Positions 39,571 through 48,326 are shown, counted from the stretch's first letter. The stretch is 64,000 nucleotides of DNA from VAZQ01 sp963785745 (GCA_963785745.1 CAWAWR010000016.1:310001-374000); one strand, 5' to 3'. Program-made: numbers and translations. Notes: generated from the letters alone by a model not told the origin.

Positions 39571-40797
39571 ATGTCCGGCGGTATCAACGCAATCACGAAA
39601 TCTTTGCTGCTGATCGGGTGCGCCATCGCGAGCGCCTCGACGGCGCTTGCCGATGCGGCGGCGATCGCGCGCAAACAGCAAAGCGCGGTCGCTGCAGTCC
39701 TCAGCAAATCCGATCTGTCCGCCTTGACGCAGACCGACGCCGCGTCGCCGACCTCGGCCGCCGCCGAAGGCTACGGCCACGCGCTGCTGATGCGGCGGCA
39801 TCTGGCGCCGGCGGCGTGGATGTACGCCGCCGCCGTGGAACGCGAGCCCGCGCGCGCAACCGCGATCACGGCGCTCGGCGTCACGCTGGTGGAGGGTGCG
39901 ACGTCGGGCGGCAAATCGCGCGCGACCGAAGCCGACCTCGCCGCCGCGGTCGAGCTGCAGCGCGAGGCGTTGCGGCTGATGCCGAAGGAGGGCGTCGCGC
40001 ATCACAATCTCGGGACCGCGCTGCTGCGGCTCGCGCAGGCGCGCGGCAAAGATCGCGTGCTCCTGGAGGAGGCCGCGAAGTCGCTGCGCGAGGCGGCGAA
40101 GCTTGGCGGACGACGCGCCCCGCACTTCAACGTGCGCCTGGCCGAGGCGCTCAGCGCGCTCGGCGACCGCGCCGGCGCAGAAGCCGCGCTACGGGAAGCC
40201 TTTGCGGTTAATCCCACCGACGTGGTGCTGATGATGGCGCGGGTGTCATCGCTCGCCGACATCCCGGTGCAAGGCGAACCCGCCGCCTGCAAGGCTCTCG
40301 ACTTCGGCTGCAAGAAGAATTGCCCGCAGGGGCTCACCGGGCGGATGATGATGGTCGCCTGCGAGATCGCCAATTCCAGTGCTGTCGAGGCCTGCCGCGA
40401 CGGCAAGCCCTATCCCAAAGGCTACAATTGCGAGAGCAAGCTGCCGCGCTTCGGGATTTCGATACCCGGCCTCGATCCAGGATTTTCGATCAGGACGCCT
40501 TGGGGGTCGATCGACGTCACGGTGCAGAGCAACGGCCGCATCGATTGGCAGGCCAGCTTCAATACCCCTGCGATCCCGGGATTTCAGGGGTTCATGGGTG
40601 CACAGGGGAGCTACCAGCCGTCGACCGGCGCGGCCAATTTCAGCTTCGACGGCGTCGACGTGCAGTACAACCTGACGAACACCAACTTCGTGCTCAAGAA
40701 CGCCAGCAGCTTCGACATTGGGCCGTCCTCGGTCGTACGCCATAGCCGCGCCGAGCGGCGGAATCAGGTGGAAGGGCGGGTGCTGGTCTCGAACTGA
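39571..40797 (+). CDS. Secreted TPR-repeat protein with a Cys-rich middle and beta-rich tail
   Basis: A 408-aa exported protein (signal peptide at about residues 8-28). Tetratricopeptide-like helical repeats cover about 60-230: AVELQREALRLMPKEGVAHHNLGTALLRLA and AAKSLREAAKL..APHFNVRLAEALSALGDRAGAEAALREAFAVNP. A Cys-rich segment follows (ACKALDFGCKKNCPQG; VACEIANSSAVEACRDG; YNCES). The last 110 residues are Gly/Asn/Phe-rich with beta character (NTPAIPGFQGFMGAQGSYQP). I know no family with this combination. The ATG at 39571 has a ggagg site 8 bp upstream. It stands alone between a hypothetical gene and cysS. Confidence 0.78.
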   Translation: MSGGINAITKSLLLIGCAIASASTALADAAAIARKQQSAVAAVLSKSDLSALTQTDAASPTSAAAEGYGHALLMRRHLAPAAWMYAAAVEREPARATAITALGVTLVEGATSGGKSRATEADLAAAVELQREALRLMPKEGVAHHNLGTALLRLAQARGKDRVLLEEAAKSLREAAKLGGRRAPHFNVRLAEALSALGDRAGAEAALREAFAVNPTDVVLMMARVSSLADIPVQGEPAACKALDFGCKKNCPQGLTGRMMMVACEIANSSAVEACRDGKPYPKGYNCESKLPRFGISIPGLDPGFSIRTPWGSIDVTVQSNGRIDWQASFNTPAIPGFQGFMGAQGSYQPSTGAANFSFDGVDVQYNLTNTNFVLKNASSFDIGPSSVVRHSRAERRNQVEGRVLVSN

Positions 40798-41019
40798 GGC
40801 GCCTTCCGCATTGTCGATCCGTTCACCGCGCCCAGGGGCATTCAAGAAAATGCCCTTGACCTTGCACGCGCGCTTTCGCATTGTCCCGGGCATGTTCGGC
40901 CTTAACCAAATCTGCGGCATTTGCCGCGAGATTATTCGCTAGCGAACCTCGCTGGCTGCGGCCGTCTTTTCTCAAGTCGAGACATAGGGACGCCCAGGCC
41001 AGCGGGTCGGGAACGTCCT

Positions 41020-42366
41020 ATGGAATTGAAACTCTACGATACGTTCACCCGTGAGAAGCGGCCGTTCACGCCGCTCGATCCGTCGCGCGTGCGCATGTAT
41101 GTCTGCGGACCGACGGTCTACGACTTCGCGCACATCGGCAACGCGCGACCGGTGATCGTGTTCGACGTGCTGTTCCGGCTGTTGCGGCACCTTTACGGCG
41201 CCGAGCACGTCGCCTATGTGCGCAACATCACCGACGTCGACGACAAGATCAACGCACGCGCGGCGGAGGAATATCCGAAGCTTCCGCTCAACGAGGCGAT
41301 CCGCATCGTCACCGAGAAGACCGAGAAGCAGTTCCACGAGGACGTGGATGCGCTCGGCTGCCTGCGGCCGACAGTCGAGCCGCGCGCGACCGAGCACATC
41401 GACGAGATGAAGGCGCTGATCGAGAAGCTGGTCGCCGCCGGTCACGCCTACGTCGCGGAAGACCACGTGCTGTTTTCGGTGCCGTCGATGCCCGACTACG
41501 GAAAACTCTCAAATCGCTCGCTCGACGAGATGGAAGCGGGCGCCCGCGTCGAGGTCGCGCCCTACAAGAAGGACGCCAAGGATTTCGTGTTGTGGAAGCC
41601 GTCGAAGCCGGGCGAGCCGGCGTGGCCGTCGCCATCCGGTATCGCGACGCCGGGGCGGCCGGGCTGGCACATCGAGTGCTCGGCGATGTCGTGGAAGCAT
41701 CTCGGCGAGACCTTCGACATCCACGGCGGCGGCATCGATCTCGTGTTTCCGCATCACGAGAACGAGATCGCGCAGTCGCGCTGCTCGTTCCATACGCCTG
41801 TCATGGCGAATTTTTGGATGCACAACGGCTTCCTGCAGGTCGAGGGCGAGAAGATGTCGAAGAGCCTCGGCAACTTCTTCACGATCCGCGAGCTGCTGGC
41901 GGACTGGCCGGGCGAAGTGTTGCGGTTCAACATGCTGCGGACACACTACCGGCAGCCGATCGACTGGACGGTGAAGGGCGTCGCGGAGAGCTTCAGCACG
42001 CTGGAATCGCTGGCCAGCGACCCGGCATTTGGATCGAGCAAAGAGGAAGCGATAGCGCCAACCGTTCTCGAAGCGCTGTCCGACGACCTGAATACGCCGA
42101 AGGCGATCGCCGAACTGCATGCGCTGCACAGTAAGGGCGACATGGCGGCCCTCAACGCGACGTTGCGAGCGCTGGGATTCTCGCAGCGGCCGCAAAGTCT
42201 GCGCAAGGTTGACGAGCGAAAGGTCCATGCGCTGATCGAAGCCCGCAACGCAGCCCGCAAGGCGAAAAACTTCAAGGAGGCCGACCGCATCCGGGACGAG
42301 CTCAAGTCGATGGGTGTTGAGATAGAGGATACAAAGGACGGCACCACTTGGAAGGTGAAGGCATGA
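41020..42366 (+). CDS. cysS: Cysteinyl-tRNA synthetase
   Basis: Class I synthetase charging tRNA-Cys in the cytoplasm, 448 aa. Expected blocks are present: MYVCGPTVYDFAHIGNARP (HIGH-type motif and the Zn Cys), the second Zn-ligand region GWHIECSAMSWKHLGETFDIHGGGIDLVFPHHENEIAQS, the KMSKS loop EKMSKSLGNFF, and the C-terminal helix bundle EARNAARKAKNFKEADRIRDEL. The ATG at 41020 begins MELKLYDTF. The 222 bp upstream (40798-41019) hold no gene I can support. The GNAT gene overlaps its stop by 4 bp, forming the start of a gene string through to cimA. Confidence 0.95.
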   Translation: MELKLYDTFTREKRPFTPLDPSRVRMYVCGPTVYDFAHIGNARPVIVFDVLFRLLRHLYGAEHVAYVRNITDVDDKINARAAEEYPKLPLNEAIRIVTEKTEKQFHEDVDALGCLRPTVEPRATEHIDEMKALIEKLVAAGHAYVAEDHVLFSVPSMPDYGKLSNRSLDEMEAGARVEVAPYKKDAKDFVLWKPSKPGEPAWPSPSGIATPGRPGWHIECSAMSWKHLGETFDIHGGGIDLVFPHHENEIAQSRCSFHTPVMANFWMHNGFLQVEGEKMSKSLGNFFTIRELLADWPGEVLRFNMLRTHYRQPIDWTVKGVAESFSTLESLASDPAFGSSKEEAIAPTVLEALSDDLNTPKAIAELHALHSKGDMAALNATLRALGFSQRPQSLRKVDERKVHALIEARNAARKAKNFKEADRIRDELKSMGVEIEDTKDGTTWKVKA

Positions 42367-42866
42367 GCGCCACCGCCCATCCCACCATCGCGATGCGGCC
42401 GATGCTGCCGGCCGATGTGCCGCTGCTGGCGGAAATCTTCCGCGCCAGCATCGACGAACTGGCGGCGGACGACTATTCGGACGCCCAGCGCGAAGCCTGG
42501 GCCGCGGCGGCCGACGACGAGGCGGCCTTTGGCGAGCGGCTGGCCAAGCAGTTGACGCTGATCGGCACGATGGAAGGCTCGCCGGTCGGCTTTGCCTCGC
42601 TCAAGGCGCCGGACGTGATCGACATGCTCTATGTCCATCCCGCCGCCGGCGAGAACGGTGTCGCGACCATGCTGGTCAACGCGCTCGAAAAGCTCGCGGC
42701 CGCGCGCGGCGCCGGCAAGCTGACGGCGGACGTCAGCGACAGCGCCGTCGAGTTCTTCAGCAAGCGCGGATTCGTGCCGCAGACCCGGAACACGCGGCCG
42801 CTCGGCAGCGAATGGCTCGCCAACACGACGATGGAAAAGAAGCTTGCCCCGCAGGAGAAGACTTAA
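42363..42866 (+). CDS. GNAT family N-acetyltransferase
   Basis: A 167-aa acetyl-CoA-dependent transferase. The core reads GSPVGFASLKAPDVIDMLYVHPAAGENGVATMLVNALEKLAAARGAGKLTADVSDSAVEFFSKRGF. The strand VIDMLYVHP and the pyrophosphate loop (GENGVATML, a variant of Q/R-x2-G-x-G/A) mark the fold, and the last helix FFSKRGFVPQTRN is typical. The ATG at 42363 overlaps the cysS stop (ATGA), implying translational coupling. The acetylation target is unknown. Two tiny membrane-protein genes follow. Confidence 0.88.
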   Translation: MSATAHPTIAMRPMLPADVPLLAEIFRASIDELAADDYSDAQREAWAAAADDEAAFGERLAKQLTLIGTMEGSPVGFASLKAPDVIDMLYVHPAAGENGVATMLVNALEKLAAARGAGKLTADVSDSAVEFFSKRGFVPQTRNTRPLGSEWLANTTMEKKLAPQEKT

Positions 42867-42983
42867 ATGACCAAGCCCGACACGCCGTTCCCGAAGCACT
42901 GGCTCTATTACATCGTCCTGAAATACGGCGTGATCGCCGTGGCGGTCCTCATCACCCTCTACACGGTCTACCGGCTGATCTAA
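42867..42983 (+). CDS. Putative 38-aa single-pass membrane protein
   Basis: The ATG at 42867 immediately follows the GNAT stop (taaatg-type overlap: the stop is at 42864-42866). The frame gives 38 residues with one helix, YIVLKYGVIAVAVLITLYTVYRLI, after a short polar N-terminus (MTKPDTPFPKHW). Tight spacing, clean membrane character and coding-like third-position GC bias (18 of 38 codons end in C) support it as a real gene. The ribosome site aggagaag lies about 6 bp upstream. The function is unknown; such microproteins often bind larger membrane enzymes. Confidence 0.6.
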   Translation: MTKPDTPFPKHWLYYIVLKYGVIAVAVLITLYTVYRLI

Positions 42984-43000
42984 TCGCGCGAGTGAAAACC

Positions 43001-43102
43001 ATGTCGAAGCCAGCGTTTCCGACCCGCACCCACAAGATCGCAATCGCCGTCATTGCGGTGGTGACGGCCGTTGCGCTGATGTCGAACTACTATCTTTGGT
43101 GA
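43001..43102 (+). CDS. Putative 33-aa single-pass membrane protein
   Basis: Begins 17 bp after the previous tiny gene, with ATG at 43001 and end at 43102, 5 bp before cimA. The sequence is a short basic N-terminus (SKPAFPTRTHK) and one hydrophobic helix (IAIAVIAVVTAVALM) ending NYYLW. A GTG three codons earlier is an alternative start. Position between GNAT and cimA with no room to spare suggests one transcript. As for its neighbour, only topology can be stated. Confidence 0.55.
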   Translation: MSKPAFPTRTHKIAIAVIAVVTAVALMSNYYLW

Positions 43103-43107
43103 GTGAT

Positions 43108-44703
43108 ATGGCCCGCGAACGCCTCTATCTTTTCGACACCACGCTGCGCGACGGCGCGCAGACGAACGGCGTCGATTTCACGCTGCACGACAAGCTTGCG
43201 CTGGCGGGGATGCTCGACGATCTTGGCATCGATTATGTCGAGGGCGGCTACCCGGGCGCCAATCCGCTCGACACCGAGCTGTTCTCCAAGGACCGCAAGC
43301 TCGACACCACCTTCACCGCCTTCGGCATGACGCGCCGTCCCGGCCGCTCGACCTCGAACGATCCCGGCCTGGCCGCGCTGCTCGACGCCAAGGCCGACGC
43401 GATCTGCTTTGTCGCGAAGTCGTGGGACTATCACGTCCGCGTTGCGCTGGAGACCACCGGCGAGGAAAATCTCGCCTCGATCCGCGACAGCGTGAAGGCC
43501 GCCAAGGCGAAAGGTCGCGAGGTGCTGCTCGATTGCGAGCACTTCTTCGACGGCTACAAGGCCAACCCGACCTACGCGCTCGCCTGCGCCAAGGCCGCCT
43601 ATGAGTCCGGCGCGCGCTGGGTGGTGCTATGCGACACCAATGGCGGCGCGCTGCCGCATGAGGTCGAGGCGATCGTCGGTGAAGTGGTCAAGCACGTCCC
43701 GGGCGATCATGTCGGCATCCATGCCCACAACGACACCGAGCAGGCGGTGGCGAATTCGCTGGCGGCCGTGCGCGCCGGCGCGCGCCAGATCCAGGGCACG
43801 CTCAACGGGCTCGGCGAGCGCTGCGGCAACGCCAACCTGGTCTCGATCATTCCGACGCTGAAGCTCAAGCCGGAATTTTCGGAGAAATTCGACATCGGCG
43901 TGTCGGAGGAGAAGCTCAAGAGCCTCGTCCACGTCTCGCACGCGCTCGACGAGATCCTCAACCGGGCTCCGAACCGCTATGCGCCTTACGTCGGCGAGAA
44001 TGCGTTTGCGACCAAGGCCGGCATCCATGCCTCGGCCATCATGAAAGACCCCGCCACCTACGAGCACGTCGCGCCCAACGCGATCGGGAACAAGCGCAAG
44101 GTGATGGTGTCTGACCAGGCCGGCCGCGCCAATGTGCTGGCGGAGCTCGATCGGATGGGCATCAAGGTCGAGAAGGACGACCCGCGCATCGCAACGCTGC
44201 TCGACGAGGTGAAGCGGCGCGAGGCCGCGGGCTATGCCTATGAATCGGCCGATGCCTCGTTCAATCTCTTGGCACGGCGCGTGCTCGGCAAGGTGCCGGA
44301 CTTCTTCGAGGTGCTGCAATTCGACGTCAATATCGAGCAGCGCAACAACGCGCTCGGCGAACGTGTGACGGTGTCGATGGCGGTGGTGAAGGTGAAGGTC
44401 GGCGATCAGTCCATGATCTCCGCCGCCGAAGGCAACGGTCCGGTCAATGCGCTCGACGTCGCGTTGCGCAAGGACCTCGGCAAGTATCAGAAATATATCG
44501 ACGGCCTGAAGCTCACCGACTACCGGGTGCGCATCCTCAACGCCGGCACCGAGGCGGTGACGCGCGTGCTGATCGAGAGCGAGGACGAGAACGGCGAGCG
44601 CTGGTCGACCATCGGCGTGTCGCCGAACATCATCGACGCCTCGTTCCAGGCGCTGATGGATTCGATCGTCTACAAGCTGGTGCGTTCCGGTGCACCGGCG
44701 TAG
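43108..44703 (+). CDS. cimA: (R)-citramalate synthase
   Basis: LeuA-superfamily enzyme condensing pyruvate and acetyl-CoA to citramalate, giving a threonine-independent route to isoleucine. The 531-aa protein has LYLFDTTLRDGAQTNGVDFT at the start (metal and substrate Arg-Asp), HAHNDTEQAVANSLAAVRAGARQIQGTLNGLGERCGNANL in the barrel (metal-binding His pair), GENAFATKAGIHASAIMKDP, and a C-terminal LeuA dimer domain (INAGTEAVTRVLIE region). Wording such as GGYPGANPLD favours CimA over LeuA, homocitrate synthase being a weaker alternative. The ATG at 43108 follows a gtgagtgat spacer. Confidence 0.92.
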   Translation: MARERLYLFDTTLRDGAQTNGVDFTLHDKLALAGMLDDLGIDYVEGGYPGANPLDTELFSKDRKLDTTFTAFGMTRRPGRSTSNDPGLAALLDAKADAICFVAKSWDYHVRVALETTGEENLASIRDSVKAAKAKGREVLLDCEHFFDGYKANPTYALACAKAAYESGARWVVLCDTNGGALPHEVEAIVGEVVKHVPGDHVGIHAHNDTEQAVANSLAAVRAGARQIQGTLNGLGERCGNANLVSIIPTLKLKPEFSEKFDIGVSEEKLKSLVHVSHALDEILNRAPNRYAPYVGENAFATKAGIHASAIMKDPATYEHVAPNAIGNKRKVMVSDQAGRANVLAELDRMGIKVEKDDPRIATLLDEVKRREAAGYAYESADASFNLLARRVLGKVPDFFEVLQFDVNIEQRNNALGERVTVSMAVVKVKVGDQSMISAAEGNGPVNALDVALRKDLGKYQKYIDGLKLTDYRVRILNAGTEAVTRVLIESEDENGERWSTIGVSPNIIDASFQALMDSIVYKLVRSGAPA

Positions 44704-44903
44704 CCCGCCCGAACAAGTCGCGAACGACAAGCATCAAAAATAAAAATTTTTGCGCTTCGCAAGCGCCGGCGGTGTCCACTTGCCGTAAATGCAACCGCTG
44801 TGTCCCGAATCGAAACATGCGCGTCGTCGCGTGCGTTTGCGCGTCGCCGGAGGATGCGCAAGACTTTGCGCGGGAGGCTGGTGGCACTGCAGGGAGAGTC
44901 ACA

Positions 44904-45410
44904 ATGTATAAAACAACAAGTCGATCCATTGCGCTGGCGGTTGCGGCGCTGTGGTCGTTGCCGGCTTCCGCCGGCGATCTACCGCCGGGACCGGTCTACG
45001 TTGCGCCGGGCGGCGTCTATATCGGATCGGCGCAAGTCTATGTGGGGCCGGGCAACGGCAACGGGAACGGCCAAGGGCCATATGTGGTGCCTGGTCCGGC
45101 CTACGTGCCCGGGCCAGCCTACGGGCCCGGTTACGGGCGGCCAGCGCCGGCCTACGTGCCGGAAGCCTACGGGCCGGAAACCTACGGTCCGGAATACGGT
45201 GTGCCCGGCGGAGGCTATGCGCCGGCCTATGCACCCGCACCTGTGTACCGGGCGCCGCCGCTCGCGGTCTATGGTGCAAGGCCGACCTATGGGGCGCGGG
45301 CCTACGCGTCACCTTATGCGGCGGAATACGCGCCGCGGCCGCCGGCAGCCGTGCCGTACAACGGCGGCCGCCGTTGTGTGATGGCGTACGGCCGCATGAT
45401 CTGCGACTGA
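44904..45410 (+). CDS. Exported Tyr/Pro/Gly-rich low-complexity protein
   Basis: A 168-aa protein with a signal peptide (residues 1-23, LPASA-G). The mature chain is dominated by Pro, Gly, Ala and Tyr in loosely repeated units such as AYVPGPAYGPGYG, AYVPEAYGPETYGPEYG and GYAPAYAPAPVY. It ends with RRCVMAYGRMICD, two Cys that may form a disulfide. The start ATG at 44904 has a clear gggagag site. The gap between cimA and this gene (200 bp) has an AT-rich tract (44739-44752) that could hold the promoter. Likely a periplasmic or surface structural protein; the role is unknown. Confidence 0.77.
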   Translation: MYKTTSRSIALAVAALWSLPASAGDLPPGPVYVAPGGVYIGSAQVYVGPGNGNGNGQGPYVVPGPAYVPGPAYGPGYGRPAPAYVPEAYGPETYGPEYGVPGGGYAPAYAPAPVYRAPPLAVYGARPTYGARAYASPYAAEYAPRPPAAVPYNGGRRCVMAYGRMICD

Positions 45411-45474
45411 GCGTGACGCAAGTTCCGCTGGCGCCCTTCGGTGCGCCAGCGTCTCCACTCTACAAGCGATGTGG

Positions 45475-46481
45475 TCAAAGATTGATTCCCAGAAACCTTG
45501 CAGCGTTTGCGCCGAGCATCGCCTCGCGCACGGGTTCCGGAATCTTCCGCGCATTCTCGATCAGCTCCACCGGCTTCCATTCTCCGAATGGATAGTCGGT
45601 GCCGAGCATGATGCGGTTCGGGTTCACCTTCTCGGAGAGCCGCTCAAGCACCTCGGGATCGAACACGACGCTCTCGTAGTGGAACGCGCGCAGGTAGCTC
45701 AGAAGTCCGTCTTGATGTGCTTGGTGGTGCCGCGCCAGTACATCCAGTCGAAGCGGCCGGAATAGTATGGAATGAATCCGCCGCCGTGGGCGAAGGCGAT
45801 CTTGAGGTTCGGGCATTCGTCCATCACGCCGTCGTAGATCAGCGAGCATTGCGCGTAGGCTTCCTCCAGCGGCTGTCCGAGCGAGATCAGCATCGAGTGC
45901 TTGCGCAGCCGCGGATCGGGGTTGCCGGCGGGATGGATGAAGATCGGCACGCCGAGCGCTTCCGCGCGCCGCCAGAACGGGCGCAGGCTGGCGTCGCCGA
46001 GATCGGTCTCGTGCGCGCGTGATGCGATCACCAGGCCCTTGAGGCCGAGCTCGCCGGTCGCGCGCTCCATCTCCTTGATCGCCAGCTCGGTCGACTGCAG
46101 CGGCACCGAGCCGAGGCCGGCCAGCCGATCAGGCTTCTGCGCGACGGTCTCGGCGATGTGGTCGTTGCCGATCCGCTCCAGCCGATAGGCTTCGTCGGCG
46201 GGGAGGGAATAGGTGCAGTTGTGCAGGATGTTCGGGCTGATGACCTGGATGTCGACGCCCATGGCGTCCATGTCGGCAAGGCGAGTTGGAAGGTCGGTCA
46301 TCCGTTTCCAGTGCTCCGCCGGCATCGAATGGATGGCCGCGCCTTCGCCGCTCGCCCGCAACCGCCCGAGCACCGACAGGCCGTAGGTCGCCGCGTTGAC
46401 CTCTTCGTTGGCGGTGTGGGCGTGAAAGTCGATCACCACCGAACGGCGGCGCGGCCCGCGGGGCGTTTCAGGATCGGCCAT
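45475..46481 (-). pseudogene. Amidohydrolase (ACMSD/aminocarboxymuconate decarboxylase-like), frameshifted
   Basis: TIM-barrel metal-dependent hydrolase or decarboxylase. The N-terminal part has the metal motif VVIDFHAHTANEE, then SPNILHNCTYSLP, IFIHPAGNPDPRL (metal His) and FAHGGGFIPYYSGRFDWMYW. The frame stops after TTKHIKTDF. The rest, YLRAFHYESVVFDPEVL and RIMLGTDYPFGEW (metal Asp), continues in another frame. The join, near 45699-45707, needs one extra base (for example a C after ttc) or the loss of two, so it differs from the other breaks here. The corrected protein is 335 aa. The ATG is at 46481; divergent from the receptor gene at 46575. Confidence 0.82.
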
Positions 46482-46574
46482 TCTGAGGAAGCTCCTTCGG
46501 CGGCGAACTGTAGCATTGACGGAGTGCATCGCCGGCCGCAAGCATGCAACGGTCGGTCCCGCAGAGACGTTCCC

Positions 46575-47603
46575 ATGAAGCTTGCAAGCATCGCCGCCGC
46601 GCTCGTCGTCCTGTCCTCGGCGGCATCCGCCCAGCCGCTTCCCAAGGTCACGGTCGGCGACAACCCGTCGCTTTCGGGCGCGCCGCTCTATATCGCGCTG
46701 GAGAAGGGCTACTACCGCGACGCCGGCGTCGACGTGCAGCTCGAGATGAGCGGGACGTCGAGCGACATGGCCGTGATGCTCGCCACCAACCGGCTCAATG
46801 TCATTGGCGGCGCGATCTCGGCGGGCTTCTTCAATTCGGTCGCCAAGGACCTTCCAGTCGCGCTGATGTTTTCTCGCGCGGTCTCGCCGTTTGCCCATCA
46901 TCTGATGATCCGCCCGGACCTCAAGGACACGCTGAAATCGCCGTCCGACCTGAAGGGCCGTACCATCGCCATCGCTGCGCGCGGCGCGATCCTGATCTAC
47001 GAGCTGGTCAAGGTGCTGGAGGCAGGCGGCCTCACGCTCAACGATGTCGAGATCAAATACATCCCGTTCGGTCAGCAGCCGACCGCGTTGTCCAACAAGG
47101 CGGTCGACGCGGCGTTGATGATCTCGCCGTTGCAGGATTCGGTGGCGTCCAAGGGCATCGGCATCAAGTGGGTGAATGTCGACGACTTCATCAAGGTGCA
47201 GCCGGTGGTGATCTCGGTCTGGATGATGAACACCGACTGGGCGAAGGCCAACGAGGACGTCGCCAAGCGTTTCGTGCGCGCGACGCTGCGCGGCGTGCGC
47301 GACTACTGCAACGCCTACCATCGCGGGCCCAACCGCGGTGAGGTCACGCAAATCCTGGCGAAATATTCGAACGTGAAGGATGCGTCGCTCATCGACCGGA
47401 TCGATTGGGGCGCCGCCGATCCGCAGGGCCGCATCGCGGAAGCGAGCGTGATGGACGTCCAGGCGACGTTCCTCAAGGAGAAGCTCACGCGCGACAAGAT
47501 GTCGTTCGGGCGCATCGCGCCGGCAGGTTGGATCGCTGACGTTGCGGCGAGCCTCGGGCCGTTCACGCCCGCAAACGACAGCGGCGCGAAAGGATGCCGG
47601 TAG
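46575..47603 (+). CDS. ABC transporter periplasmic substrate-binding protein, NMT1/SsuA-like
   Basis: A 342-aa exported receptor (signal peptide at residues 1-19, ASA-Q). Signature wording: GDNPSLSGAPLYIALEKGYYRDAGVDVQLEMSGTSSDMAVMLATNRLNVIGG, the NMT1/THI5-like pattern used by taurine, nitrate and pyrimidine uptake systems. Later come LKGRTIAIAARGAILIYELVKVLEAGGL and ISPLQDSVASKGIGIKW. No ABC permease or ATPase gene is adjacent, so it is an orphan in this window. It is divergent from an amidohydrolase, with 93 bp between starts, suggesting uptake and breakdown of one compound. The start ATG is at 46575. Confidence 0.86.
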   Translation: MKLASIAAALVVLSSAASAQPLPKVTVGDNPSLSGAPLYIALEKGYYRDAGVDVQLEMSGTSSDMAVMLATNRLNVIGGAISAGFFNSVAKDLPVALMFSRAVSPFAHHLMIRPDLKDTLKSPSDLKGRTIAIAARGAILIYELVKVLEAGGLTLNDVEIKYIPFGQQPTALSNKAVDAALMISPLQDSVASKGIGIKWVNVDDFIKVQPVVISVWMMNTDWAKANEDVAKRFVRATLRGVRDYCNAYHRGPNRGEVTQILAKYSNVKDASLIDRIDWGAADPQGRIAEASVMDVQATFLKEKLTRDKMSFGRIAPAGWIADVAASLGPFTPANDSGAKGCR

Positions 47604-47610
47604 AAATCGT

Positions 47611-47700
47611 CGTCATGGCCGGGCTTGTCCCGGCCATCCACGTCTTGAGCGATGCGAGGCTTGTAAGACGTGGATGCCCGCGACAAGCGCGGGCATGACG
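47611..47700. repeat. Long palindromic intergenic repeat between convergent genes
   Basis: Outer arms begin cgtcatggccggg (47611) and end cgcgggcatgacg (47700). Inside, cggccatccacgtctt pairs imperfectly with aagacgtggatgcccg around a loop of about 20 bp. The wording (cgtcatggccgggcttgtcccgg) is one I associate with abundant repeats in Bradyrhizobium-group genomes. Its place between the ends of two convergent genes (receptor ending 47603, LOG ending 47721) fits a bidirectional terminator or neutral insertion site. Confidence 0.8.
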
Positions 47701-47720
47701 CCGGATGGATGACGCCCGAC

Positions 47721-48326
47721 TTACAGTTTCTCCGGCTCGACCGTCTTCATCTCCTTCTCGCCTTCGGAGACATGGCGAATAGCATCCCGTATCGCCGGCA
47801 AGATATCTTCCACGTTATTCACCACCAGCGGCGCGACGGTGAGGCCGGCGCGAATGAACTGCATATCGCGCATGTGGTCGAGCAGCGCGCAGAGCGGATC
47901 CCAGAAGCGGTCGACATTGACCATCAGGATCGGTTTCTTATGGCGGCCGAGCTGCGCCCAGGTCATTTGCTCGACCAGCTCTTCCAGCGTCCCGACCCCG
48001 CCGGGCAACGCGACGAAGGCGTCGGCGCGCTCGAACATCAGGCGCTTGCGCTCGTGCATGTCGCGCGTGACGACGATTTCCTGCGCGCGCCGGAACATCA
48101 TCTCGCGGGCCTTGAGGAAGTCCGGGATGATGCCGGTCACTTGACCGCCGTGATCGATGACCGAATCGGCGATCGCGCCCATCAGGCCGATCGAGCCGCC
48201 GCCGTAGACCAGGCGAATGTTGTTCTCGGCCAGGATCCGGCCGAAGCTGCGGGCGAATTCAACGAATTTCGGGTTACTGCCGGGTCCGGAACCGCAATAG
48301 ACGCAAATCGCCTTGAGAGTGCTCAT
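47721..48326 (-). CDS. LOG family protein (cytokinin riboside 5'-monophosphate phosphoribohydrolase)
   Basis: A 201-aa Rossmann-fold enzyme of the LOG/TIGR00730 family. The motifs are complete: KAICVYCGSGPG at the start, VYGGGSIGLMGAIAD, MHERKR at 90-95 (phosphate-binding Arg95 region) and PGGVGTLEE at 108-116. It hydrolyses nucleoside 5'-monophosphates, releasing the base; in plant-associated bacteria this can yield active cytokinin, elsewhere it is housekeeping purine metabolism. The ATG at 48326 begins MSTLKAI; longer upstream frames are unsupported. Divergent from the Atm1-like exporter with 186 bp between. Confidence 0.92.
   Translation of the reverse strand: MSTLKAICVYCGSGPGSNPKFVEFARSFGRILAENNIRLVYGGGSIGLMGAIADSVIDHGGQVTGIIPDFLKAREMMFRRAQEIVVTRDMHERKRLMFERADAFVALPGGVGTLEELVEQMTWAQLGRHKKPILMVNVDRFWDPLCALLDHMRDMQFIRAGLTVAPLVVNNVEDILPAIRDAIRHVSEGEKEMKTVEPEKL

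Noticed and set aside
44735..44771. Terminator after cimA (AT tract followed by gcgcttcgcaagcgc hairpin)
   Set aside because: The T-run lies before the hairpin on the + strand, the wrong order for an intrinsic terminator of cimA; more likely a promoter region.
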